Assembly: GCA_001872925.1 (NCBI GenBank)
Contig: MNYD01000027.1
Location: 1-9,610, forward strand
Reading direction: 5' to 3'
DNA: 9,610 nt
Origin: Dehalococcoidia bacterium CG2_30_46_19
GTDB taxonomy: Bacteria > Chloroflexota > Dehalococcoidia > GIF9 > AB-539-J10
Part shown: positions 1 to 6,518 of the stretch, piece by piece
How positions within the stretch are numbered: the stretch's first letter is position 1
Layout: each line of letters starts with the position of its first letter
Made by a program: the position numbers and the translations under genes
Notes under the pieces: model-generated
Told to the model about the DNA's origin: nothing
Seen by the model: the letters and a program-made list of their open reading frames with translations, nothing else
Databases searched by the model: none

Positions 1-379
1 CAAGAAAGCCGAGGAAGATAAAACTATTCTGAAATATAAGACCATAATTAACTGGGCTAAATTAGGCAGGGAAGAAGTATTGGCGCTAATCGAGGTTAAA
101 GTAACGCCGCAGCGAGATGTAGGCTTTGATGCTATTGCGGAGCGTATTTGCCGTTTTCCGCAGGTATACTCTGCTTATTTAGTTTCGGGCGCTTATGACC
201 TGGCGATATTGGTGAAGGGCAAAAACATGCAAGAAATAGCTGGCTTTGTAACTGAAAAGTTGGCTCCATTAGAAAAAGTGCAAAGCACCACCACCCACTT
301 CTTGCTTAAGCGGTATAAGGATGATGGTGAATTGCTTGAACCCACAGAGGAGAATAAACGGCTGCCTTTAAGCCTGTAA
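1..379 (+). CDS. Lrp/AsnC-family regulator, C-terminal ligand-binding (RAM) domain; 5' end outside the window
   Basis: The reading frame is open from base 2 with no stop, so the gene starts before the window. The TTG at 80 is an internal codon, not a credible start: the residues before it (…DKTILKYKTIINWAKLG…) are the typical linker that joins an Lrp/AsnC helix-turn-helix to its RAM domain. The rest is a whole RAM (alpha-beta sandwich) fold: a LIEVKVTP first strand, a helix ending RFPQV, then YLVSGAYDLAILVKG, the hallmark strand-turn-strand, and a terminal TTHFLLKRYK strand. Family members bind small molecules, often amino acids, and control neighbouring metabolic genes as dimers or octamers. 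The next gene, an aminotransferase, begins 9 nt downstream, so the regulator probably senses an amino acid or keto acid linked to that enzyme. The DNA-binding half cannot be seen here. Confidence 0.9.
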   Translation, partial: KKAEEDKTILKYKTIINWAKLGREEVLALIEVKVTPQRDVGFDAIAERICRFPQVYSAYLVSGAYDLAILVKGKNMQEIAGFVTEKLAPLEKVQSTTTHFLLKRYKDDGELLEPTEENKRLPLSL

Positions 380-388
380 TCTACTAGC

Positions 389-1573
389 ATGGACCCTATT
401 CAGATTAAAACTATGGATAATTTTATTTCACAGAAGGTAAACAACATATCGCCCTCAGGCATCAGGAAGTTTTTTGACTTACTCTCCTCTCTGGAGGGTG
501 TTATCTCCCTTGGTGTAGGTGAGCCGGACTTCGTTACCCCATGGCACATCAGGGAAGCTGCTACCTATTCCCTGGAGAGGGGTTACACCATGTATACCTC
601 AAACTACGGTATGCTCGAATTGCGTCAAGAACTGGCAGGGTATCTGGAACGTCATTACGGAGTTAGCTACCAACATGAGCGAGAAATCCTCGTCACCGTT
701 GGTGTCAGTGAAGGGCTTGACCTTGCCCTGCGAGCTATTCTGAACCCCGGTGATGAGGTGATTATTCCCGAACCATGGTATGTCTCTTATCCGCCCTGTG
801 TCATCCTCGCTGGTGGCATACCGGTATTTGTGCCTACAAGCAAACAAAATAATTTTGTCCTCAAGGCCGAAGATGTTGAACCCCTGATTAATAAACATAC
901 TAAGGCTATCCTCATCGGCTATCCCTCCAATCCCACTGGCGCAGTGATGTCGCGTGAGGAACTGAGCAAAATCGCCAGATTAGCTCAAAAATACAACCTC
1001 CTGGTAATTTCAGATGAGATTTATGCCAGGTTGGTCTATGGTGTGGAGCACACCTGTTTTGCCAGTCTTCCTGGGATGCGAGAGCAAACAATTTTGCTCG
1101 GTGGATTTTCCAAGGCATTTGCCATGACTGGCTGGCGAATAGGCTATTTAGCTGCTAACCAGCAGCTTATCGAAGCCATGCTCAAAATTCACCAATATAC
1201 CATGCTTTGTGTCCCAACGATGTCGCAAATGGCTGCTATCGAGGCATTAAGGTCTGGTGAGGATGATGTTGACAAAATGGTTAAGGAATATGATAGGCGG
1301 CGAAAGTTCATAGTCAAGAGGCTAAATGAGATTGGCCTACCTTGTTTTGAACCTAAAGGAGCTTTTTATGCTTTTCCTTCGATAGAGGCTACCGGGATGA
1401 ATTCAGAAGAGTTTGCCGAAAGGCTACTGATGGAGGAGCGGGTGGCTGTAGTGCCTGGCTCTGCCTTTGGGCAATGTGGTGAAGGATTTGTCCGCTGCTG
1501 CTATGCTACTTCCCTGGCTAACATTGAGGAAGCACTGAAAAGAATGGGCAGGTTTGTCAAAAAGAACCGTTGA
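389..1573 (+). CDS. PLP-dependent class I/II aminotransferase (aspartate/aromatic type)
   Basis: Full-length (394 aa) fold-type I aminotransferase that transfers amino groups between amino acids and 2-oxo acids in the cytoplasm. Visible landmarks, numbered from the ATG at 389: SLGVGEPDF near 41-49, the PLP-contacting NPTG at 181-184, D209 (pyridine-nitrogen partner) and Y212 in SDEIYARLVYG, the Schiff-base lysine K242 in GGFSKAFAMTGWRIGY, and R369 in FVRCCYATS, which should hold the substrate carboxylate. The exact substrate cannot be read from sequence; aspartate, aromatic or branched-chain acids are all possible. A second in-frame ATG at 413 (MDNFISQKV) aligns better with where many family members begin, and neither start has a strong Shine-Dalgarno, so the first 8 residues are uncertain. 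Nine nt separate it from the Lrp/AsnC gene, and the DUF1847 gene's ribosome-binding site overlaps its stop, so the three look like one operon. Confidence 0.95.
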   Translation: MDPIQIKTMDNFISQKVNNISPSGIRKFFDLLSSLEGVISLGVGEPDFVTPWHIREAATYSLERGYTMYTSNYGMLELRQELAGYLERHYGVSYQHEREILVTVGVSEGLDLALRAILNPGDEVIIPEPWYVSYPPCVILAGGIPVFVPTSKQNNFVLKAEDVEPLINKHTKAILIGYPSNPTGAVMSREELSKIARLAQKYNLLVISDEIYARLVYGVEHTCFASLPGMREQTILLGGFSKAFAMTGWRIGYLAANQQLIEAMLKIHQYTMLCVPTMSQMAAIEALRSGEDDVDKMVKEYDRRRKFIVKRLNEIGLPCFEPKGAFYAFPSIEATGMNSEEFAERLLMEERVAVVPGSAFGQCGEGFVRCCYATSLANIEEALKRMGRFVKKNR

Positions 1574-1581
1574 GGAGGAGG
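1573..1581 (+). promoter_or_regulatory. Strong Shine-Dalgarno (AGGAGGAGG) that sets the DUF1847 start
   Basis: AGGAGGAGG begins on the last base of the aminotransferase TGA. Its first AGGAGG lies 6 nt before the GTG at 1585. The upstream in-frame TTG at 1570 would put this site inside the gene, and the ATG at 1606 is too far away, so GTG 1585 is the best start. Confidence 0.75.
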
Positions 1582-1584
1582 AAA

Positions 1585-2307
1585 GTGGGAAAAGAGTTGT
1601 ATCCTATGTGTGCTAAGTGTGCTAAAAGAATTTGTGAGCCCTATACCCCGATTGGCACGGAACCACCCCCTGTAGAAGAAGCACCGTTTTTCTGTCCTAT
1701 GCGGCTTAAACATAGCGTAATTGAAGAGGCTCTGGCTGAATATGACAAACCCAATATTAAAGAATTTGCTCGTCTTTCTTCGCTGCAAGAAGCTGAGTGC
1801 TATGAATGGGTGCCAACAGGAGTCGGGGATAATCTGGGGCTCAGGACTAAATTTCCCCGGGTGGAAGAGACGATGCAATTTGCTCGAAAAATGGGCTATC
1901 ACAAATTAGGCATTGCTTTCTGCATCGGGTTGGACAACGAAGCTCGGATTCTGGATAAGATGCTGGAAAACCACGGTTTCCAGGTAATATCTGTTTGCTG
2001 TAAGGTAGGGATGGTTGATAAGGAGAGGATAGGGCTTAAAAGGGAAGAAATGATAGTGGGCAAAAGAGGTTACATGTGTTATGAGTCTATGTGTAGCCCT
2101 ATTGCTCAGGCAGAAATTCTAAATTCAGAGGGGGTGGACCTGGCTATCCTTCTGGGGCTATGTGTGGGACATGATACTTTGTTTATTAAATATTGTCGGG
2201 TTCCAATGACTGTGCTTGCGGTGAAAGATAGGGTATTCGGGCACAATCCATTGGCTGCTATTTATCTATCCTCTTCACCTTATTATAGTCGACTTATGAC
2301 TTCCTGA
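1585..2307 (+). CDS. DUF1847 family putative metal-binding protein
   Basis: A 240-aa cysteine-rich protein matching the DUF1847 family (COG4887, annotated as uncharacterised metal-binding proteins). From the GTG at 1585: an N-terminal CxxC…C cluster (C9, C12, C17) and C37, as in a small metal site; a middle segment with FCIGLDNEA and SVCCKVG; and the most recognisable family block, YMCYESMCSPIAQAEI (C165, C170), followed by GLCVGHD (191-197) and a DRVFGHNPLAAIY end. No signal peptide or membrane span is seen, so it is probably cytoplasmic. Its function is unknown; the many conserved cysteines suggest a metal or Fe-S centre, which is inference. It is the last gene of the plus-strand operon with the regulator and the aminotransferase, and it converges on trpS with 43 nt between the stops and no clear hairpin terminator there. 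Confidence 0.88.
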   Translation: MGKELYPMCAKCAKRICEPYTPIGTEPPPVEEAPFFCPMRLKHSVIEEALAEYDKPNIKEFARLSSLQEAECYEWVPTGVGDNLGLRTKFPRVEETMQFARKMGYHKLGIAFCIGLDNEARILDKMLENHGFQVISVCCKVGMVDKERIGLKREEMIVGKRGYMCYESMCSPIAQAEILNSEGVDLAILLGLCVGHDTLFIKYCRVPMTVLAVKDRVFGHNPLAAIYLSSSPYYSRLMTS

Positions 2308-2350
2308 AAGAATTAGGAAGATTTATAGAATTGAGTTAAGATTCCATCCT

Positions 2351-3325
2351 CTAAAGGAGCCTCATGTTCTCTTTGACTTCCCTCATAGTCTCTTTGGCGA
2401 TAACCTCAGCGCGGGTAGCTCCATCAGCGAGAACTTCAGTAACATAGTTGGGTTTTGCTGTTAAAGCAGCCTTCTTTTCTCGGAAAGGTTCAAGATTTGA
2501 GGCGATATTTGCCGCCAATAGTTTTTTGCACTCAACGCAGCCGATTTTAGCGCTGCGGCAATCCGAGGCAATTTCATCTACTCTATTGGAGGTGAAGAAT
2601 TTGTGGAGGCTGAAGATGTTGCATATTTCGGGGTGCCCCGGGTCGGAGCGATATCGGCGGGCGGGGTCGGTGACTGCAGTCATCACTCTTTCCAGAATTT
2701 GTTGTGGGGAAGATGCTATCTCAATGTGGTTATTGTAGCTTTTGCTCATCTTGCTAACTCCGTCCAGCCCCATTATCAGGGGGAATTGGGTGAGCTTTGC
2801 CTGTGGCTCAGGAAATACAAATCCAAAGAGTGAATTAAATCGGCGCAATATCTCTCGAGCTAACTCAAGATGAGGAAGCTGGTCTTCGCCTACAGGGACA
2901 ACCTCTCCTTTATAAAGAGCAATATCAGCAGTCATAAGCACCGGATAGCCTACCAGCCCATAGTTGACATTATGTGGCTGCATCTTTACTTTCTCTTTAA
3001 ATGTCGGCACACGCAATAGCCAGCTTAAAGGAGTCACCATGCTGAACAGGGTATGAAGTTCCGTAACTTGAGGGATATGGGATTGAACAACGAGGATGCT
3101 CTTCTCGGGGTCAATGCCTGCTGCCAGCCAGTCAAGCACCATTTCGTGGATATCCTCCTGGAGAGTATCGGTATTTTCCAGCGTGGTGAGGGCATGGATA
3201 TCCACCACGCAGTAAATGCAATTGTATTCCTGTTGAAGTGAAACGCAATTCTGGATAGTCCCCAGGTAATTGCCGATGTGCTGTTTACCGGTCGGGCGGA
3301 ATCCCGAAAAAACACGCTTCTTCAT
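2351..3325 (-). CDS. trpS: Tryptophan--tRNA ligase (TrpRS)
   Basis: Class I aminoacyl-tRNA synthetase that charges tRNA-Trp with tryptophan using ATP. At 324 aa it has the usual bacterial length. The HIGH-type motif is PTGKQHIGN (H16-I17-G18-N19), and the KMSKS loop is exact at 192-196. D134 in YPVLMTADIALY corresponds to the family's indole-nitrogen-recognising aspartate, and GEDQ (146-149) is the ATP-pocket motif. The C-terminal helical anticodon domain follows KMSKS and includes TDPARRYRSDPGHPEICNIF. All catalytic motifs are intact, so the enzyme should be active. The ATG at 3325 is well placed but has no strong Shine-Dalgarno. It stands alone on the minus strand, converging with the DUF1847 gene; its upstream region carries a MITE-like repeat and then tRNA-Glu. 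Confidence 0.98.
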   Translation of the reverse strand: MKKRVFSGFRPTGKQHIGNYLGTIQNCVSLQQEYNCIYCVVDIHALTTLENTDTLQEDIHEMVLDWLAAGIDPEKSILVVQSHIPQVTELHTLFSMVTPLSWLLRVPTFKEKVKMQPHNVNYGLVGYPVLMTADIALYKGEVVPVGEDQLPHLELAREILRRFNSLFGFVFPEPQAKLTQFPLIMGLDGVSKMSKSYNNHIEIASSPQQILERVMTAVTDPARRYRSDPGHPEICNIFSLHKFFTSNRVDEIASDCRSAKIGCVECKKLLAANIASNLEPFREKKAALTAKPNYVTEVLADGATRAEVIAKETMREVKENMRLL

Positions 3326-3336
3326 TTATGGTGAGA

Positions 3337-3365
3337 AGTTTAGCATATGGATAGGTAGCCAGCAA
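3337..3365 (-). promoter_or_regulatory. Possible sigma-70-type promoter for trpS
   Basis: On the minus strand, TTGCTG (3365-3360) and TAAACT (3342-3337) are separated by 17 nt. Match to consensus is moderate (3/6 and 4/6). Transcription would start about 5 nt before the ATG, giving a nearly leaderless mRNA, which fits the absence of a good Shine-Dalgarno. Low confidence. Confidence 0.3.
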
Positions 3366-3390
3366 CGATGTTGTACTGGTTCATATGATT

Positions 3391-3542
3391 AGTGACACTA
3401 CCTCGTCTCTTGTCATTGCGAGGCGTAGCCGAAGCAAACTGGAGCACGAGATTCCTCGCTTTCGCTCGGAACAAGGATTGCCACGCTTCGCTCGCAATGA
3501 CAAGGAAGTATTTCTTAGTGTTATAAACATATAATGTGTCAC
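3391..3542. repeat. MITE-like imperfect inverted repeat (TGTCATTGCGAG family)
   Basis: The arms CTTGTCATTGCGAG (3409-3422) and CTCGCAATGACAAG (3491-3504) are perfect 14-bp inverted repeats enclosing a GC-rich interior with further partial palindromes (GAAGCAA…, CGCTTTCGCTCGG). A second, outer pair, AGTGACAC (3391-3398) and GTGTCACT (3535-3542), surrounds it. Palindromes with this core are widespread multicopy, non-coding repeats in many bacterial genomes. No transposase is present. It could form a long hairpin in the DNA or RNA upstream of trpS. A fragment of its interior recurs near 9487-9503. Confidence 0.75.
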
Positions 3543-3637
3543 TTATCTATCTGAACTACATCAGATGGTTGCTATTCCCATTTTGGAGGAATCGCAGTAG
3601 CTCGAGACTGACATGTTAAACAGCAAGTGTGAAAAAT

Positions 3638-3717
<80 letters not shown>

Positions 3718-3721
3718 TATT

Positions 3722-3727
3722 ATTATA
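3722..3727 (-). promoter_or_regulatory. -10 box (TATAAT) of tRNA-Glu
   Basis: A perfect TATAAT on the minus strand ends 7 nt before the first base of the tRNA, so transcription would begin at or next to the mature 5' end. The best -35 at 17 nt (TGAACT) is poor. The exact hexamer and its position support a real promoter. Confidence 0.5.
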
Positions 3728-3767
3728 CCAGCAATTGGTCACAAAGTTCACAAAAGCGTTTATCATA

Positions 3768-3917
3768 AGGTCAATGGCAGTTGAGCATATCATGAGGCTT
3801 GGTGGCTGGTAGAGCCTTCAGATGGTGTTGAGATATACCAGGTCGGCGAAGTTTGAGGATAGGTTGAGGATTTATCGGAAAGTTGAGAGTACGTCTAGGG
3901 TTTCACTGTCAGATTGA
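3768..3917 (+). pseudogene. Decayed tyrosine recombinase (phage-type integrase), C-terminal stub A
   Basis: One plus-strand frame reads EHIMRLGGW, then a TAG stop (3810-3812), then SLQMVLRYTRS and AKFEDRLRIYRK, ending in TGA at 3915. This is the terminal box of tyrosine recombinases: W takes the usual H/W position of the LGH/LGW motif, and nine residues later comes the catalytic tyrosine (codon 3834-3836) in RYTRS. The in-frame stop sits just after the W, and nothing of the N-terminal or R-box regions is recognisable upstream, so it is a broken remnant about 50 codons long. It starts about 60 nt from the 5' end of tRNA-Glu. A related stub lies at 6159-6236, on the far side of the TPR gene. 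Identification rests on motif reading alone. Confidence 0.65.
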
Positions 3918-3937
3918 AGGCTGACAATCCTGAGTCT

Positions 3938-5935
3938 CTATTGCTCACCTTTGTATATTCTTTTAAATTCATCGAACATAAGCTTACCAGCACTTGTAAT
4001 GATAACCCAGACTTCAACGTCGTCTACAAGAGGGTTAGCAAACCCGTGACGCTTACCCTCATGGCACACATTTATGAACCGTTCCTGTGACTCTAGTGGG
4101 AACTGCACCTTGGTCCAATCGACAATCCGTTCACCTGTAATGCACTCCCAATATCTTTGATGAAACATATCAGTGTAGTAAAGTGGCATCCTGTTGTTTT
4201 CATCTTTCATAATACATTGAAACTCCTTATCAAAGCCGAGATATAGTTCAATGTTCTCTTCCGAGCGCATATCGAGAAAGGTTTGAATGTTCATAAGGCC
4301 AGCCTTTACCGCATCCTCTTTTTCCTCATATGCATGGCTCTTTTGGCGATACCAACTCCAGTACCACGTCGAAACCATCGCTTGTGTGCCCAGTTCAAGC
4401 AGTAGCTTAGCTTTATATAGGCTATCCGGCATTTCACTCCACTTTCCAGACTTGAATATTGCATATCCTCCCACTACCCAAGAGAGCCACGTGCTTAACA
4501 AAAATTTATTCTCAGCAAACTCAGTAGCTCTGGTCGTATATATTGTCAAGGCAGACTTAAGCCAGTCGCTTTTCTTCTTCGTCCTATTCAGGGCACAATT
4601 CCAGCATATGACTTTATCCAGCATCCTCTCCCACACGCACTGACGGCAAATAGGTTTACCACACTTAGCACACTCAGCTACTGCATCCTTATCGGGGTGG
4701 TAAAAACACTTCATCACAACTTCCTTCCCAGCCTGCAGCCTCTCCGACTCCTGTGATTGAGCAGGGCTCATTTTGTTCACATTCAACTCCATAATTTTCC
4801 GCTCCACAACCCCGATGTCTTCACGGTCGCTGAGATTGTCTCTTATCCGCCTGAAATCTTCTAATGCCTTTTTATACTCACCTTTTGCTTGATACGCCAC
4901 ACCTCGATTAAAATAAACATCCGCGGTAAAGTCGGGCTGTAGCTGAATTGCTGCATTGTAGTCTGATATAGCTTTATCATGCTCACCTTTCTCGCTATAA
5001 GCCATACCTCTATTGTAAAAAGCTTTTGCGTAGTTCTTATCTAGTTCTATAGCCTTTGTACAGTCATCTATGGTCTTATCTATGTTGCCTGACTTATCGT
5101 GTATTATAGACCTATTGAAATAGTATTCGGCATTTTCGGGATAAAGTTCAATTGCTTTGCTGAGGTCTTTAATAGATTTCTCATAATCACCAAGCTCGGC
5201 ATAAGTTATGGCTCTTTTGTCGTAAGCCTCAGCTAACTTTGGTTCCAGTTTGATTGAAGTTGAATAATCATCTATAGCTTTATCAAATCGACCTGTATCA
5301 TAGTACGAGTCCCCCCTAACTTCATACGCTATAGGGTCGTTCGGCCTAACTTCGATATATCTATTAAATTCAATAATTGCCTCTTCATTCCTACCTCTCG
5401 AGGCCAACACCAAACCCTTTTCAAGTTGGTTTGAAATGGGTGGTCTTATGGATGCCACGCTATTGGATTTAATGTCGACTCGCCAAGAGACTTCCTTTAT
5501 TGGGCCCTTAAGTGGTCCCTTATCCTTGTAATCAGCAGGAGTTTGGTAATAATATCCAAAATCATAGACATATGGCTGAAGTTTTTTATGCCTATAACCC
5601 AAAGAACCAATGTCACCCTCATTGTAAATACGCCAGTTTTCTTTCCATTCTTCGACGAAATCGTTCCACCATGTTTGTTCGAGTAATATTCTTTCCGCTT
5701 CCAGCACATCATCGATAGGTGACACGCCTTCTTGCGCGACCAGTTTGTGCAATTCATCCGTTATACGCCTGTAAGCCTCCAGGCGAGTAACCAAACGGGC
5801 AGGAGGTGCAATTATGCCGATGTTAGCAGCTATCATTAGTGTTGTTCTATCTCGCTCGTCTAAACCCTCAAAAACCCTCTTAATCTTAAGTAAAGCCTCT
5901 TCTTTTTCTTTATCTGCCCGTTTGTAAATCTCCAT
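3938..5935 (-). CDS. TPR-repeat protein with B-box-like zinc finger; function unknown
   Basis: A 665-aa protein, not recognised as a named family. Order from the chosen ATG (5935): a charged helical start; an N-terminal segment with a Trp-rich patch (QTWWNDFVEEWKENW, about 87-101); six consecutive 34-residue tetratricopeptide repeats (about 167-370, e.g. AFYNRGMAYSEKGEHDKAI), which usually bind peptides or partner proteins; a zinc-finger-like block C410-x2-H413, C422-x2-C425, C430-x2-C433, C444-x2-C447, spaced like a B-box; and a roughly 200-residue C-terminal region I cannot place, with one hydrophobic stretch (about 478-494, Trp-rich). ATG 5962 is also in frame and adds 9 residues, but it lacks a well-spaced Shine-Dalgarno, whereas 5935 has AGGGAGG 5 nt upstream. 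No signal peptide is evident. The gene is bracketed by two integrase stubs, so it may be cargo of a decayed element. It may act as a scaffold or sensor, but that is only inference. Confidence 0.85.
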   Translation of the reverse strand: MEIYKRADKEKEEALLKIKRVFEGLDERDRTTLMIAANIGIIAPPARLVTRLEAYRRITDELHKLVAQEGVSPIDDVLEAERILLEQTWWNDFVEEWKENWRIYNEGDIGSLGYRHKKLQPYVYDFGYYYQTPADYKDKGPLKGPIKEVSWRVDIKSNSVASIRPPISNQLEKGLVLASRGRNEEAIIEFNRYIEVRPNDPIAYEVRGDSYYDTGRFDKAIDDYSTSIKLEPKLAEAYDKRAITYAELGDYEKSIKDLSKAIELYPENAEYYFNRSIIHDKSGNIDKTIDDCTKAIELDKNYAKAFYNRGMAYSEKGEHDKAISDYNAAIQLQPDFTADVYFNRGVAYQAKGEYKKALEDFRRIRDNLSDREDIGVVERKIMELNVNKMSPAQSQESERLQAGKEVVMKCFYHPDKDAVAECAKCGKPICRQCVWERMLDKVICWNCALNRTKKKSDWLKSALTIYTTRATEFAENKFLLSTWLSWVVGGYAIFKSGKWSEMPDSLYKAKLLLELGTQAMVSTWYWSWYRQKSHAYEEKEDAVKAGLMNIQTFLDMRSEENIELYLGFDKEFQCIMKDENNRMPLYYTDMFHQRYWECITGERIVDWTKVQFPLESQERFINVCHEGKRHGFANPLVDDVEVWVIITSAGKLMFDEFKRIYKGEQ

Positions 5936-5940
5936 CGCTT

Positions 5941-5947
5941 CCTCCCT
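5941..5947 (-). promoter_or_regulatory. Shine-Dalgarno AGGGAGG deciding the TPR-gene start
   Basis: AGGGAGG lies 5 nt before the ATG at 5935. The upstream ATG at 5962 has only GAGGG one base away and AAGGAGG 16 nt away, both badly spaced, and is preceded in frame by a TAA three codons earlier. Confidence 0.6.
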
Positions 5948-5990
5948 AGCCTTCTCGGGCATACCCTCTTACGCAAATCCTCCTTATTTT

Positions 5991-6083
5991 TTATAAACCA
6001 AGCATTGAAGAAGAATACCCCAAAGTGGCTAGCAACCAAAATAGGCCAATGACTATATAGGAGGCTCTATTCGCTATTCTCAT
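5991..6083 (-). CDS. Small single-span membrane protein (30 aa), hypothetical
   Basis: A short ORF not previously listed: ATG at 6083, TAA at 5993-5991, 30 residues. The first residues are polar and basic (MRIANRAS), followed by YIVIGLFWLLATLGY, a stretch hydrophobic enough to cross a membrane once, and a short SSSMLGL tail. GGGAGG (6094-6089) sits 5 nt before the ATG, an ideal Shine-Dalgarno. A perfect TATAAT lies about 50 nt further upstream. It precedes the TPR/zinc-finger gene on the same strand, with 28 nt to its upstream ATG and 55 nt to the preferred one, so the two may be co-transcribed. I recognise no family. It could be a small membrane anchor, a leader peptide or a chance ORF; the signal arrangement favours a real gene. 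Confidence 0.45.
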   Translation of the reverse strand: MRIANRASYIVIGLFWLLATLGYSSSMLGL

Positions 6084-6135
6084 CTAAGCCTCCCGGAATA
6101 TCCGCACACTCTATCCATACGAGTCACTTTGGTTC

Positions 6136-6141
6136 ATTATA
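6136..6141 (-). promoter_or_regulatory. Possible -10 box (TATAAT) for the small ORF and TPR gene
   Basis: A perfect TATAAT on the minus strand lies about 53 nt before the ATG at 6083. No convincing -35 hexamer is found at 16-18 nt, and TGn is absent, so only the -10 supports it. Confidence 0.3.
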
Positions 6142-6158
6142 ACCCCCAGCTAACCTCA

Positions 6159-6236
6159 AATAGAAGAGGCGCTAAGGTTGAGGATAGTCTAAAGCTTTAT
6201 CAGAGGCTTAAAACCACTAGCATTGAGTTACTATGA
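6159..6236 (+). pseudogene. Decayed tyrosine recombinase, C-terminal stub B
   Basis: The frame ending in TGA at 6234 reads RRGAKVEDSLKLYQRLK, then TTSIELL. It aligns residue by residue with the end of stub A: AKFEDRLRIYRK against AKVEDSLKLYQR, then ESTS against KTTS. The expected catalytic tyrosine position reads N (AAT at 6159), and upstream of it similarity fades, so only about 25 codons are left. It has the same strand as stub A, so the two form diverged direct repeats about 2.3 kb apart around the minus-strand TPR locus. The fragment is short and the call relies mainly on the resemblance to stub A. Confidence 0.45.
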
Positions 6237-6299
6237 CTCATTTCTCTACATTACCGTTGCTTGGCATGCACCGTGCTCTAACATGAGGGGGGATATCAT

Positions 6300-6518
6300 A
6301 TGCTACGTTGTATACGCTCAAGACTACATGTTCAGAACCATGCACCAGCTAAGGAAGTCGCAAAATGTTATATAATTCTTTTAAAATCAACCGGAAATTG
6401 TGCAAATTTGGTGAAAAGGGCAGGATTTAGAGCGACTATTGAAAAAATTGATGGAATATGCGAAACTGTAACTGTATGTCAGGTCAAGACATATAACAGG
6501 GAGGAAGATGCATTCTGA
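6300..6518 (+). CDS. Small hypothetical protein upstream of hicB (72 aa)
   Basis: ATG at 6300 is preceded by GAGGGGGG (6285-6292) with 7 nt spacing, a good ribosome-binding site, and the ORF runs 11 nt into hicB, an overlap that suggests translational coupling. The product is small, basic and cysteine-containing. The second half (ANLVKRAGFRATIEKIDG, then TVTVCQVKTYNREEDAF) has a pattern reminiscent of SPOR-like alpha/beta repeats, in which a helix, a GF-A-I strand and a V-V strand are followed by an 'eeA' helix. That resemblance is weak and by eye. No helix-turn-helix or ribbon-helix-helix is evident. It may be a third member of the hic operon or an unrelated remnant; with the weak composition evidence I cannot exclude a non-coding ORF. 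Confidence 0.45.
   Translation: MLRCIRSRLHVQNHAPAKEVAKCYIILLKSTGNCANLVKRAGFRATIEKIDGICETVTVCQVKTYNREEDAF

Noticed and set aside
80..379. Stand-alone 99-aa protein starting at TTG 80
   Set aside because: The frame is open to the window edge and the upstream residues continue the Lrp/AsnC linker, so this is the end of a longer gene.
2308..2350. Bidirectional terminator between the DUF1847 gene and trpS
   Set aside because: The 43 nt between the convergent stops contain no stem of useful length and no T-run on either strand.
4287..4643. Plus-strand 118-codon ORF opposite the TPR/zinc-finger gene
   Set aside because: Antisense shadow of a well-supported domain protein; no ribosome-binding site or familiar motif.
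6257..6284. TTGCTT-16-TAACAT as a promoter for the hic operon
   Set aside because: Transcription would start near 6291, inside the Shine-Dalgarno of the 72-codon ORF, so it cannot serve that gene well; both hexamers are also weak.
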